Positions 35,396 to 44,551 of a DNA stretch of 64,000 nucleotides are shown here, in pieces (the first letter of the stretch is position 1; every line of letters starts with the position of its first letter). The stretch comes from JAAFHZ01 sp964247085. GTDB taxonomy: Bacteria; Cyanobacteriota; Cyanobacteriia; Cyanobacteriales; Chamaesiphonaceae. The position numbers were made by a program, and so were the translations under genes. The stretch is taken from positions 1 to 64,000 of the forward strand of contig CAXTSX010000017.1 in NCBI GenBank assembly GCA_964247085.1. Direction: 5' to 3'. A model generated the notes under the pieces. That model was not told the origin of the DNA. It made no database searches and saw nothing but the letters and a program-made list of their open reading frames with translations.

Positions 35396-35436
35396 TGACA
35401 CTTTATTTGTTTAGCTAGCTAACAAATAAAGTGTCA
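35396..35436. terminator. bidirectional terminator with the CPBP stop inside
   Basis: A perfect 16-bp stem (35396-35411 with 35421-35436) with a 9-base loop lies between two convergent genes. The CPBP stop codon spans stem and loop (35411-35413). T-rich and A-rich arms suit both directions. Confidence 0.8.
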
Positions 35437-37006
35437 GCATTGACCCTCCATTCCAGAGACTGTGGAGCAACATGGAAGCCAGTAAATTGCTGGTACGGTG
35501 ATAAACATAGCCCAAAATAATACCCAATACCGCTAAGGGCAGCAGTTCCGACAAGCTCAGATGCGCGGCGGCAAAGATTACCCCACTAGCTACGATCGCC
35601 TGCCCGGAAGAAAGATAGCGGGTCAAAGAGGGTAGCAAAAAACCCCGAAAGAAATACTCTTCAAACAACGGTGCCGCTACTGCTGCCGTCAACAGAAAAA
35701 AGATAAAAGCATTATTGTCTTTGCTATCCAAGACGATCGATAGAATTGGATTGCTGCCGCCCTTACCATGCCAGATTTTATCGTTAATTACCGATACTAT
35801 GAGCACAACTGGGGTGGCGACCAAATAACCACCCAAACCCCAAATCACCCAATTCTTAGTGCCCTGGAAACTAAACCAATCCTTTGATAGAGGCTGATAA
35901 GGAGCCAGGGAAGCCCGCATGAACCAAGTGACTCCTACGGCCATCGTGAGATAGCTAAAGAGAATATAGGCAGCTTTTTGCCATAGTGCGACTTGGGCAA
36001 GATTGATGCCAGTTAATTTAAAACCCAAGTTGAAAAAAATAGGTAGTAGCAATTGGCCAATCACTAAAAATCCCAAAACCACCTGCCAAATAATTTCTCC
36101 GTCCCAGGGTACTAATAATTTCTTGGTTTCCCCTAGCGATAGTGGATCTGGCGTTAATTCATCTGATTTTGCCAGGGCGTTTGGTGCAGACTTACGCATT
36201 TTGAGTAACTGGGCAACTAATAACCATAAGCCCCAAAACACTCCTAATAACAAGCCCCCACCCCGGATAATCGTCAAGTTCGCTAATTTATAAATAGCTG
36301 CTAAAGCCGCAGCAATTTGGTTAGTTTGGAGTTGGGCAAGGGCAGCATTGTCGCCTTGTCTTTGATATAGCTGATGTAAAGCCTGGTAGCGAAACCATCC
36401 TTGGAGGTCTCGATCGATCACCTGAATTGCTGAGTTTGGAACGGGCTTTTGGGGATTCCAGAGCTGAGTTAAAACATCAGCGGTATTGGCCAGCGATGAC
36501 TCTGGCAAGTCCCGGCGCAGTTGTTGCCAGGTCTGTTGAGCTGCAGTTGTTTTTTGCTGCACAGCTTGCAAAAGACCTAGCTCCAAATTAATTTGTTGGG
36601 AATTGCGCTGAATGGATTTTAATGGTTTGGCTAAAGTTTCGGCGATCGCCTGTTGGTTGGTAATCTCCGGATCGAACTTCGCTGTTTGCAATCGTTGTTG
36701 CAGTTGAGCCGTAGTTTGCTGATTCACGGCACGCGCGGTTTCGTATTGATTTTGAGCCAAAGATACAGCTTCTTTGCCCACCAAAGAATTGTAAACCTCG
36801 GCTGGAATCTGGGCTTGCTCCAGTTCTTGGACATTTAAACTCGCGGCTTGCAGCAAAATATTGGTCTGATACAGTTCTAGCTTGCCCTGCACCTGTGGTT
36901 CATTCCAACTACCCAAGAGCGCTGAACCGACGATGAGTCCCATGACGATCGACAACAAGCTCAATATAATACGTTTGACAGTCCAGCCCTTTGTTGCGCC
37001 CTGCAT
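35411..37006 (-). CDS. CPBP family intramembrane metalloprotease
   Basis: A 531-residue membrane protein. A signal-anchor helix (about 10-30) leads to a long extracytoplasmic helical/coiled region (about 40-230). The C-terminal multi-helix CPBP (Abi/Rce1-like) domain carries EEYFFRGFLLPSL, FAAAHLSLSE and LLHSLWNG, the expected Glu, Glu, Arg, His and His/Asn of the active site. Members in plants and cyanobacteria (BCM, SCO4-like) affect photosynthetic membranes, but the substrate here is unknown. Confidence 0.9.
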   Translation of the reverse strand: MQGATKGWTVKRIILSLLSIVMGLIVGSALLGSWNEPQVQGKLELYQTNILLQAASLNVQELEQAQIPAEVYNSLVGKEAVSLAQNQYETARAVNQQTTAQLQQRLQTAKFDPEITNQQAIAETLAKPLKSIQRNSQQINLELGLLQAVQQKTTAAQQTWQQLRRDLPESSLANTADVLTQLWNPQKPVPNSAIQVIDRDLQGWFRYQALHQLYQRQGDNAALAQLQTNQIAAALAAIYKLANLTIIRGGGLLLGVFWGLWLLVAQLLKMRKSAPNALAKSDELTPDPLSLGETKKLLVPWDGEIIWQVVLGFLVIGQLLLPIFFNLGFKLTGINLAQVALWQKAAYILFSYLTMAVGVTWFMRASLAPYQPLSKDWFSFQGTKNWVIWGLGGYLVATPVVLIVSVINDKIWHGKGGSNPILSIVLDSKDNNAFIFFLLTAAVAAPLFEEYFFRGFLLPSLTRYLSSGQAIVASGVIFAAAHLSLSELLPLAVLGIILGYVYHRTSNLLASMLLHSLWNGGSMLTLYLLAS

Positions 37007-37049
37007 GGTTAACCAGAAATAGTTTATTCAACCATTATCGTACAAACCG

Positions 37050-38381
37050 TCAAAGTCCTTGTTCGATGTAGGCAATTACCTGCTCTAGGTACCAATCTTC
37101 ATCGTAGCCGGGATACTCTTCTTTGTAGCGGGTAATCAGCCGCTCGGCCATCGGCCACTGACCACCCACTAACACCAACAGACGTTGGCGTAAATCTCGA
37201 TCGCCTTTGCTCAGGGGTGGACTAGTCGGAGTCGTTGATGTATCGGGCGGTGTGGGTCGCACTGATTGGTTAGTTTGGAAGCTTTGGAGTTTTTTGATGG
37301 TTGCTTGATAGCTGCTCAGGTTGTGTTGCTCCAGATACATATTAGCGGCTGTTTGATAATCCGCCTGGGCAGCCTGCAAGTCTTCGATTTTGGCGTGGGC
37401 TTGGGCGCGTTCTACGTAGGCCGCAGCATCTTGAGGATTAATCGCGATCGCCTGATGCAGTTCTGCAATCATTTTGGTGTAGTTACCTAAGCTCGCCTGA
37501 ATCTGAGCTTGAAAAATATAGATCTGGGCATCTTGGGGATTGATGTGGAGTGCCTGGCTAAAGTCGGCTAAAGCTCCTTGAAAATCACCCAATTGCTGAC
37601 GCATCTGGCCGCGATGACGATAGGCGGTGTGTACCTTAGGATCAATCCGCAGGGCAGTATTGAAATCTAACAAGGCAGCATCTTGGTTATGGCGCATCAT
37701 TTGGATCACCCCACGACAGCAATAGGCTTGAGCATCTTGGGGGTTCGATCGCACTGCTCCATCAGCAGCACGTAGAGCGCCTTCTAGATCGCCAGTCTCC
37801 GCCTTGGTGATCGCTGCACTATAAATTGCGACAGGAGATGGATTTATTAAAGTGTTGATGGGAGCCGGATTGTTAATAGATGAATTATTAATCGGTGGAT
37901 TCCAAGCCTGAGCTTTTTCTAAGCATAAACGACTATGGGCTAAATCTTGCTGTCGCAGATACAGACTAGCCGCGAGCTTGTAAGCTTCGATCGATTCCTG
38001 GCGTTGGGCTAATTTCTGACAAATATTTCCTTTGAGCTGATAGGCGGGGGCGTAGTCTCGGGCATACAGGATGGCTTGGTTAATGTCAGCCAAGGCTCCC
38101 GATAAGTTTTTCAAAAGTAGGCGCACCAAAGATCTGCCATAGTAGGCATCGCGCTGCTGCGGTTGGAGATCGATCGATCGAGTGTAATCAGAGACGGCGT
38201 TTAGGTTGTCGCCCAAATCAAAATAGACCAACCCCCGCCGGTAATAGACCTCAGCAGCCTCTGGATTGGCAATCAGCGCCAGCTCAAAATCTTCGATCGC
38301 GCCCTGATAATCGTGAGCCTGAGCTTTGGCCAATCCTTGCTGATAGTAGTCGTTCATGGTGGTGCCGATATCGCCAACCAT
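37050..38381 (-). CDS. TPR repeat protein
   Basis: A 443-residue soluble scaffold. TPRs run from about 12 to 150 and again from 183 to 355, with Pro/Asn-rich linkers near 160-182 and 370-390. Examples are AEVYYRRGLVYFDLGD and AYRHRGQMRQQLGDFQGAL. A C-terminal domain of about 50 residues (RQRLLVLVGGQWPMAERLIT) recurs in cyanobacterial TPR and kinase proteins. It probably binds proteins; partners are unknown. The stop is 12 bases from the stress-protein side and 43 from CPBP. Confidence 0.88.
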   Translation of the reverse strand: MVGDIGTTMNDYYQQGLAKAQAHDYQGAIEDFELALIANPEAAEVYYRRGLVYFDLGDNLNAVSDYTRSIDLQPQQRDAYYGRSLVRLLLKNLSGALADINQAILYARDYAPAYQLKGNICQKLAQRQESIEAYKLAASLYLRQQDLAHSRLCLEKAQAWNPPINNSSINNPAPINTLINPSPVAIYSAAITKAETGDLEGALRAADGAVRSNPQDAQAYCCRGVIQMMRHNQDAALLDFNTALRIDPKVHTAYRHRGQMRQQLGDFQGALADFSQALHINPQDAQIYIFQAQIQASLGNYTKMIAELHQAIAINPQDAAAYVERAQAHAKIEDLQAAQADYQTAANMYLEQHNLSSYQATIKKLQSFQTNQSVRPTPPDTSTTPTSPPLSKGDRDLRQRLLVLVGGQWPMAERLITRYKEEYPGYDEDWYLEQVIAYIEQGL

Positions 38382-38393
38382 CCAATCATAAAA

Positions 38394-38933
38394 CTATTTG
38401 CTAACAGGTTGTAAATCTCGATCGATCACTTTAGCAGGTTGAGCAGCGACTGCCGACTGAACAGCTAATACTGAGCAAGGGGCATGGTGCAAGACATAAT
38501 TACTGGTACTGCCCAGAAATATTTCGCTAATCCCAGACTTGCGATTGCGCCCCATCAAAATGAGATTTGCGCCCCAGCTGGCCGCGATTTTACAAATCAC
38601 GTCACCCGGGTCGCCGACATGTTGAGTGAATTCTACCGTGATTCCTTTAGCGGCAACATCTCGGGCATATCCTTGCAGTTGGGTAATACCCTGTTCTTCG
38701 TAGGCTCGCCATTCTTTCATATATTGATTGACGGCCTGCTCATTCAAAATTGGATAAAATCCTTCGATGCCGATGCCGCCAGACTGCACGCCAAAGTGAT
38801 GAGGATCTACTGGGGAGAGCACATGCAAAAGCATTAGATGGGCGTTGAGCTGCTGCGCTAAAGCCAGCGCTTCTTCTAAGATCCGCGCAGACATGGCTGT
38901 GTCATCTAAAGCTACTAAGATTTTGTTGAACAT
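38394..38933 (-). CDS. universal stress protein (UspA family)
   Basis: A 179-residue single Usp domain. MFNKILVALDDTAMSARILE is the start I choose; 11 extra codons upstream are not family-like. The ATP-binding motif is LILMGRNRKSGISEIFLGS, then TSNYVLHHAPCSVLAV. It is likely a cytosolic nucleotide-binding stress protein. It precedes the TPR gene by 12 bases on the same strand and may share its transcript. Confidence 0.92.
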   Translation of the reverse strand: MFNKILVALDDTAMSARILEEALALAQQLNAHLMLLHVLSPVDPHHFGVQSGGIGIEGFYPILNEQAVNQYMKEWRAYEEQGITQLQGYARDVAAKGITVEFTQHVGDPGDVICKIAASWGANLILMGRNRKSGISEIFLGSTSNYVLHHAPCSVLAVQSAVAAQPAKVIDRDLQPVSK

Positions 38934-39133
38934 AATCAATGCTCCTAAAAATAGTCGAATCATCACTTGAGCGAGGAGAGAAAGTTAAGTTGTAACTAGG
39001 TTTCTCATACTTTTATTATTTCGCAACTAATAACTAAAATAGCTGAATAGTTACCATTCTATACAACAAAATACTATTTTAGCAGTATTTAAGCTGATGT
39101 TATATTGACTTTTATGAATTGCCACATTAGCTT

Positions 39134-39215
39134 GCCCTCTCCCAAGCTTGGGAAAGGGGAGATCGGAGTCTTGCTCCCCTCGCCCAGACTTGGGAGAGGG
39201 GCTGGGGGAGAGGGC
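39134..39215. repeat. composite palindromic repeat, copy C
   Basis: An 82-base element whose ends pair (GCCCTCT with AGAGGGC). Inside are CTCCCAAGCTTGGGA and CCCAGACTTGGG blocks like those of the copy at 15044-15141. It lies in the 770-base gap upstream of the surface-protein cluster. The rest of 38934-39705 holds a lone terminator (39288-39321) and otherwise nothing I recognise. Confidence 0.75.
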
Positions 39216-39287
39216 AAATCAATACCGCACTCCTAAAGGAATTCTAGCTCAGGAAATATAGTTCAAATAGACTAATAGGCTTCGATC

Positions 39288-39321
39288 AGGGTTAGTTTCC
39301 GTAGGAAGCTGCCCTTTTTTT
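39288..39321 (+). terminator. lone intrinsic terminator ahead of the DUF11 gene
   Basis: A stem of about 12 bp (39288-39300 with 39304-39315, one bulge) with a GTA loop is followed by seven T. No plus-strand gene lies upstream within its reach. It may end a small RNA or act in a long leader of the cluster that starts at 39706. Confidence 0.6.
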
Positions 39322-39705
39322 GATATTTATAGATATTAACAAAAGACCTAGTTACCATACTTATTTAGATTGTCAAGGATTTGGATCAATCAAGTAAAAG
39401 TATTTTTGGTAATGTTTTTACTGGCTCAGTAAAGGTACCTACTCTGCCATCTAAAACCCTGTTGTGTATGACCTAGGTGACAGTATTTATATTATCTACT
39501 CCGTATTTATAGCTGGTTTTTCAAAACCACAAAATATTGCTTTTGTTATTTCTACTGAACTTTAGAAAAAAGGTGAGGGGCGTAGTAATTTTGGTGAGGT
39601 TTGTGTGAATCATAAATTTGAAGCTGGTCGGCGCGATGCCCACTTAGCTTCTTACGCAAAATCTAAACCCCGAATTCTTCCGCTACGAAAGCAAACAATA
39701 TCAAT

Positions 39706-42144
39706 ATGATGAAATACTCTCGCCCTCTTCTTGCTACTCTTTTAATGAGTGGTGGTCTTTTACAGTTAGTGGCACCAGTGTTGGCTGAAACAGCTGCCGG
39801 TACTGCTATTTCCAACACGGCTACTGCTAGCTACGATGATCCAGGTAACCCCGGTACTCCCATCAATGCCACTTCTAATGAAGTTAAGGTGATTGTTGCT
39901 GAAGTTGCTGGTCTTGATGTTTCTGGTAGTGGCATTGTTAACAAAACTAACCCCGGTGGCGCAGTTACTGTTGGTGACAAACTAGAGTTTGATTACACTG
40001 TTACCAACGTTGGTAACACTCCTACTATTGTTCACATTCCTGGTCAACCCACAGTAACTGGTCCTGGTACATTCGACAAATTGGAGTACTTAGACCCTGT
40101 TACTAATACTTGGAAGCCTGTTCCAGCAGCTGGTGTAGATGTACCTGTTGCTGCTAATGGTGTTGTTCAAGTACGGGCAGTCGTCACTGTTAATAATGGT
40201 ACCGGTTCCGAAATCAAGGTTCAATTAGGTAACACTCCTGGTGATGCCGCTAACCAACCACTAGTTGCTGATGGTAACCCTAATAACGTTAATACTGTTG
40301 GTGGTGCTCCAGCCAATGGTCAACGCGAAAGTAGTGCAACTCAAACAGTAAATATTGGTGCTGTAGTCAAGAGTATTGCCTTAGCCACTGTTACTGAAAC
40401 TCGTACTGGTGTAAATGATAATGCCACTCCAGCTAATCTGACTGATGATGTAATCAGCTACGGCCTTGGTTTGAAAGTTGCTAGCACAGATATCACTAAT
40501 TCTGGCATTACTCCTAGTTCATTAGCCGGTTCCGCTCTGACCGTAGACGGTGCTCCTGTTAGCCGAATTTTGGTTTCCAGTGCTATTCCTACTGGCACCA
40601 AACTTGCAGAAGCAGCGACTGCTCCTACTGGTTGGAAAGCAGTTTACACAACTACTACAACTGCTACAAATGCTAACGCTCCCGCTACTCTTTGGGTAAC
40701 AGCCTTTGACCCTGCCGCGACATACGCTCGTGTTGCTTTCATTACTAATACTGATGCTGCTGTTGTTGCTCCTGGTGCCGAAGTTACTGGTTTCAACTTT
40801 AAGGTAGTCACTAGCAATATTGATCCTGCTTTGAAGACCTATCAGATCGATAGTATGGCTCAAGCATTTGGTACTACTGCTGGTGGTTCACCAACGGCGA
40901 TTGTTTACGATGAATCTGGTGACCAAACACCCAACAACTTTGTTGCGGCTACTCCACTCACACCAGCTGCACCTAGTTCCAGCACTATCAATTCTGGTGA
41001 TGCCGATCCTTTGTTTGGTGTTGATACTGCTAACGATAACAGCTACACTGGCTTACTTGATGCAGCTGGTGAAATCAACCAATTAAAATATACTTATACT
41101 CCAGCAGCTGCAAATTCCTTGTTGAATGGTCCAATTGGTGTGCCAGATGCAGTGGGTCCAACTAGCACTAATGATGACTTCAGTAACAAGTCTACTACCG
41201 TACCAGCTGGTACTGCACCAACAGCTACTTTTGATCCAGCTGCTGCTGGCTTCAACAACACAGTTAAAAACACTGGTACTACTCCTGCTAATATTTCTCT
41301 GTTACCAGAGTTGTTGGCTGGCGATCCATTACCTGTCGGCACTGAAGTTAAAATTTCTGCCAATGGTCAAGAAGCTATCTATGTAGCAACTGCTACTGGT
41401 TTTACCTTTAAGCCAGGTTCTGGTGTTGGTAGTAATGCTGCTGGTCCAATTAGTGCCACTAACCCTGTGAGACTTGATGCTGTGGCACCTGGTGCTACTG
41501 CTGCATACCAAGTCAATGTTGACTTGGCTCAAGATGCTACAACTAAGCCACTGGAAAGCTTCCCTGTGGTCATTAATGCCTTTACTGGTGGTACTGTAAC
41601 TGCTCCGGCAGGTGGGGATATTGCTTTGGCAACACCTACAGCTACCAATAAAACGATCGATCGTGTTTACACTGGCTTCGTCAAACTAACTAAAGAAACT
41701 CGTGTCTTGCAAGGCACTGGCCCAGCAGTACAAGGTGCTGATGGTACTTTCAGCACTGCTGACAAGAAACCAGCTTCTGGCAATATTATTGAGTACCGCA
41801 TCACTTACGAAAATATTTCGGACAAGTTGGTTGGTACTGGTAACTCTGTCATGAAGGCTGCCAACTTAGTAATTACCGAGAATGGTACTTCTGGTACTAA
41901 CACTTGGGCTAAAGACACTGACAGTAACGGTGCGCTAGATACTAGCAACGTGGTTGGTTCAGCTGTTGATGCTGATCCTACTTCAACCGTTGGTCTGTTC
42001 AAAGATCCAACTGGTGGAACTGCTTCCGTTGACCAAACTGGTACAACTGCTGCTACTGATATCACTAAGTATGTAGACACAGTAACAACTGTAGTTGCTC
42101 CTGGTGGTACTGGTACATTTAGCTTCAAACGTAAATTGAACTAA
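39706..42144 (+). CDS. exported DUF11-like repeat protein, probable major surface subunit
   Basis: An 812-residue exported protein. The signal peptide is MMKYSRPLLATLLMSGGLL and on, cut near VLA-ET (residue 27). The mature part is rich in Thr, Ala, Gly, Val and Asn and has no cysteine. It reads as a string of beta-sandwich domains; GDKLEFDYTVTNVGNTP (about 92) and GNIIEYRITYENIS (near the C-terminus) are DUF11-type strands. Codons are biased to GCT, GGT and ACT, suggesting high expression. A very stable hairpin follows the stop. It is likely a coat or filament subunit, inferred from composition and neighbours. Confidence 0.78.
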   Translation: MMKYSRPLLATLLMSGGLLQLVAPVLAETAAGTAISNTATASYDDPGNPGTPINATSNEVKVIVAEVAGLDVSGSGIVNKTNPGGAVTVGDKLEFDYTVTNVGNTPTIVHIPGQPTVTGPGTFDKLEYLDPVTNTWKPVPAAGVDVPVAANGVVQVRAVVTVNNGTGSEIKVQLGNTPGDAANQPLVADGNPNNVNTVGGAPANGQRESSATQTVNIGAVVKSIALATVTETRTGVNDNATPANLTDDVISYGLGLKVASTDITNSGITPSSLAGSALTVDGAPVSRILVSSAIPTGTKLAEAATAPTGWKAVYTTTTTATNANAPATLWVTAFDPAATYARVAFITNTDAAVVAPGAEVTGFNFKVVTSNIDPALKTYQIDSMAQAFGTTAGGSPTAIVYDESGDQTPNNFVAATPLTPAAPSSSTINSGDADPLFGVDTANDNSYTGLLDAAGEINQLKYTYTPAAANSLLNGPIGVPDAVGPTSTNDDFSNKSTTVPAGTAPTATFDPAAAGFNNTVKNTGTTPANISLLPELLAGDPLPVGTEVKISANGQEAIYVATATGFTFKPGSGVGSNAAGPISATNPVRLDAVAPGATAAYQVNVDLAQDATTKPLESFPVVINAFTGGTVTAPAGGDIALATPTATNKTIDRVYTGFVKLTKETRVLQGTGPAVQGADGTFSTADKKPASGNIIEYRITYENISDKLVGTGNSVMKAANLVITENGTSGTNTWAKDTDSNGALDTSNVVGSAVDADPTSTVGLFKDPTGGTASVDQTGTTAATDITKYVDTVTTVVAPGGTGTFSFKRKLN

Positions 42145-42152
42145 ATACCCCT

Positions 42153-42180
42153 GGAGATAGGAGCTACGGCTTCTATCTCC
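42153..42180 (+). other. UACG-tetraloop hairpin after the DUF11 gene
   Basis: A 12-bp stem (42153-42164 with 42169-42180, one G-U pair) is closed by C(TACG)G, an exceptionally stable tetraloop. It lies 9 bases after the stop and has no T run, so it fits an mRNA 3' stabiliser or partial terminator that would keep the first gene more abundant. Confidence 0.7.
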
Positions 42181-42367
42181 TGCCTTCTATATTCAGACCG
42201 GTAAATAAATAATTAAGGTACATCAATAAAAACGGCTATTCCTCATAGCCCAACTGCATTTTTAATCTGGCGCGTTCAGCCATAGCAAATCTAGCCTCCT
42301 CTCTGGGAATACTAGCTTGCACGGGCTATGCCCAATCTTTTCCATCTATACAGGAGCAATTCCACGT

Positions 42368-42874
42368 ATGAAACGTTTACTTTCTACCACCATCGCCATG
42401 ATGGCACTTTCCACCACTATCTTAGTTAGTGGCAACCTGCCCATCATCGGCCAATTCATTCAGCCAGTAGGAGCGCAAGTCGCCGCCAAGAAATCTATTC
42501 AGCTGAAGCTTTCTCAATTCAAAAAAGTTGCTGACAAAAAAGGTTTCAAACTAGTATCCGTCTCTAGTGCTCAACCTGGTGATCTGATTGTTTATCGGAT
42601 TTCTGCCAACAACATCAGCGCCAAGCCAGTGAGCAAGTTAGTTCTTAACCAAAAAATTCGCAATGGCACATCCTACGTTTTGAATTCTGCTACTCCTGTT
42701 CCAGGCGCAGAATTAACTTTCAGTACTGATGGTGGTAGAAGCTACACAGCTCAGCCCATGCTTAACAAAAAGCCAGCCCCGGCCAGTAACTATACTCATG
42801 TTCGTTGGGCTTTTAGCGGTAGTGTTGCCCCTCGGTCTCAAAGCAATCTGAGCTACGAAGTTCGGATTCGCTAA
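42368..42874 (+). CDS. small exported DUF11-like protein
   Basis: A 168-residue protein. I start at MKRLLSTTIAMMALSTTIL (42368), with AGGAG 11 bases upstream. The signal peptide ends near VGA-QV (about residue 37). One DUF11-like beta-sandwich follows: AQPGDLIVYRISANNISAKP, LNQKIRNGTSYV, and a final strand LSYEVRIR. It may cap or seed the larger DUF11 polymer. It is the second gene of the surface cluster. Confidence 0.75.
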   Translation: MKRLLSTTIAMMALSTTILVSGNLPIIGQFIQPVGAQVAAKKSIQLKLSQFKKVADKKGFKLVSVSSAQPGDLIVYRISANNISAKPVSKLVLNQKIRNGTSYVLNSATPVPGAELTFSTDGGRSYTAQPMLNKKPAPASNYTHVRWAFSGSVAPRSQSNLSYEVRIR

Positions 42875-42934
42875 TTACCTATCGGGGGTTTCTTTTGCAG
42901 CCTCCCATCGATTAATTACTAAAGGAATAATCTC

Positions 42935-44548
42935 GTGTCCAGATTCCAGCCCCTGCGGCCAAAATCATATTTATTTAAAAATTGCGTCACGGGGCTGGTT
43001 CTGGCCACTTTGGTTTCCACTCAGCCCTCGATCGCTCAAAATAACCCGCCCATTGTAGATCCGGCAGTACCGATACCACCAAAGATTGATAACACAGCTA
43101 ATCATCAGTATGTAGACGAAGGCAATCCTAACACCCTAGTAAATGGTACTAGTAATAAAGTGATCGCCGATCCTTCTGGATTAATCGATCCTCTGGGTAT
43201 TATTACGGGTTGTAGAGGCGAACGGTTATCTAGTTATAAAGACTTTGTTGTTGGACTATATAATGTCGCCCCCAACCAGCTTGACCCTACTACCTTACTA
43301 CAGCTTACTTCCACCGCAAACTCTCCCCAACAGGATCGTCTTCCCCCGAACCTGGATAACATTAATCCATACCCACTTGATCCCAATGGTGAAGGGCGAT
43401 ATAACTTCCTGTTCAATCGAGAGCAGATTGCTGTTGGTAAGAGCTATGTTCTCATCGTTAAAACACCACCTGGTTCTACCTATGGTGAACGGCGTGTCCG
43501 GATCGAGATCACTAGTTTTAATAATGGTGTTTTGAGCTACAAGGCTACTTCTCTTGATGGAAAACCTCTCAGTACTACTGAAGGAGTCACCCAAAATGTT
43601 ACGGTTGAAGTTAGTGATGCCGCCAGAGTCGCTTTGGTAGGTATTGGAGTCTGTGACAATCAACCCGCTAAGATTACCAAAAGTGCCGATCGATCTACTG
43701 CTGAAGTCGGTGACACGGTAGTCTATCGCATCGCTCTCAAGAATAACGCTCAAAGCGATATTGTTAATCCGATCGTCACCGATGTCTTGCCACTGGGCAT
43801 GACAATACGTCCTGACTCGATTAAGGCTCAATGGTTTGATGACAGACTTAATCCCCCTGGTCTAAGGACTGAGCCAGTTACTCTTAAGCAATTTGGTAAC
43901 ACCGCTTGCTTCCAGATCGGAACTACTTCCTTGACAGCCCTACCAGTAACCATAGTGAATGGTCTTTGTAGTAGTGTCGGCGCACCTAAATTTGTCATTC
44001 CTTCTGGCAAGGTTGTTGATTTAGTCTACGCCGTTACTTTAGACACCGATGCTATTCGGGGCACAGGTCGCAATATTGCTACCCTCAGCGGCACTTTCAA
44101 TAATGTGGTTGATCCCAATAATCCTGATAATAATAGTAGCAATAATAACAACAATATTTCTGTGTTGATTGATGGTCCGGCTCCTTATACATTAAGTATC
44201 CGTCAGGGTCTAATTCGAGATACTGGCACCTTAATTGGGCGCGTCTTCGTCGATAAAAACTTCGATGGTCAACAACAGCCCAACGAACCAGGCATCCCCA
44301 ACGCCGTCATCTTCATGGACGATGGCAACCGCATCACCACTGACCTTAATGGTCTGTTCTCAGTTCAGTCAGTCGTTGCTGGTTATCGCACCGGCGCATT
44401 AGATCTGAGTAGCCTTCCCGGATACAGCCTCGCTCCCAACTTGTATTTTAGCGAACGCAACAGTCGATCGCGATTAGTAAAACTAGCCCCAGGTGGAATA
44501 GCCCGTATGAACTTTGGCGTTACCCCTACTGCGCGTGAGGTCAAATAA
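42935..44548 (+). CDS. exported DUF11 and SdrD-B-like protein
   Basis: A 537-residue exported protein with GTG start. The signal peptide ends near SIA-QN (residue 35). The N-terminal 30-60 region (NTANHQYVDEGNPN) echoes the first gene's ATASYDDPGNPG start. A DUF11 domain lies at about 245-400 (STAEVGDTVVYRIALKNNAQ), then an Asn-rich linker. An SdrD-B/Cna-B-like fold follows (GRVFVDKNFDGQQQPNEPGI, with a calcium-type Asp pattern). Four mature cysteines could pair. The stop is 3 bases from the barrel gene. Confidence 0.8.
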   Translation: MSRFQPLRPKSYLFKNCVTGLVLATLVSTQPSIAQNNPPIVDPAVPIPPKIDNTANHQYVDEGNPNTLVNGTSNKVIADPSGLIDPLGIITGCRGERLSSYKDFVVGLYNVAPNQLDPTTLLQLTSTANSPQQDRLPPNLDNINPYPLDPNGEGRYNFLFNREQIAVGKSYVLIVKTPPGSTYGERRVRIEITSFNNGVLSYKATSLDGKPLSTTEGVTQNVTVEVSDAARVALVGIGVCDNQPAKITKSADRSTAEVGDTVVYRIALKNNAQSDIVNPIVTDVLPLGMTIRPDSIKAQWFDDRLNPPGLRTEPVTLKQFGNTACFQIGTTSLTALPVTIVNGLCSSVGAPKFVIPSGKVVDLVYAVTLDTDAIRGTGRNIATLSGTFNNVVDPNNPDNNSSNNNNNISVLIDGPAPYTLSIRQGLIRDTGTLIGRVFVDKNFDGQQQPNEPGIPNAVIFMDDGNRITTDLNGLFSVQSVVAGYRTGALDLSSLPGYSLAPNLYFSERNSRSRLVKLAPGGIARMNFGVTPTAREVK

Positions 44549-44551
44549 GTC

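Noticed and set aside
39134..39215. Possible CRISPR or tandem array
   Set aside because: The short GGGAG/CTCCC blocks are nested inverted repeats, not evenly spaced direct repeats with unique spacers.
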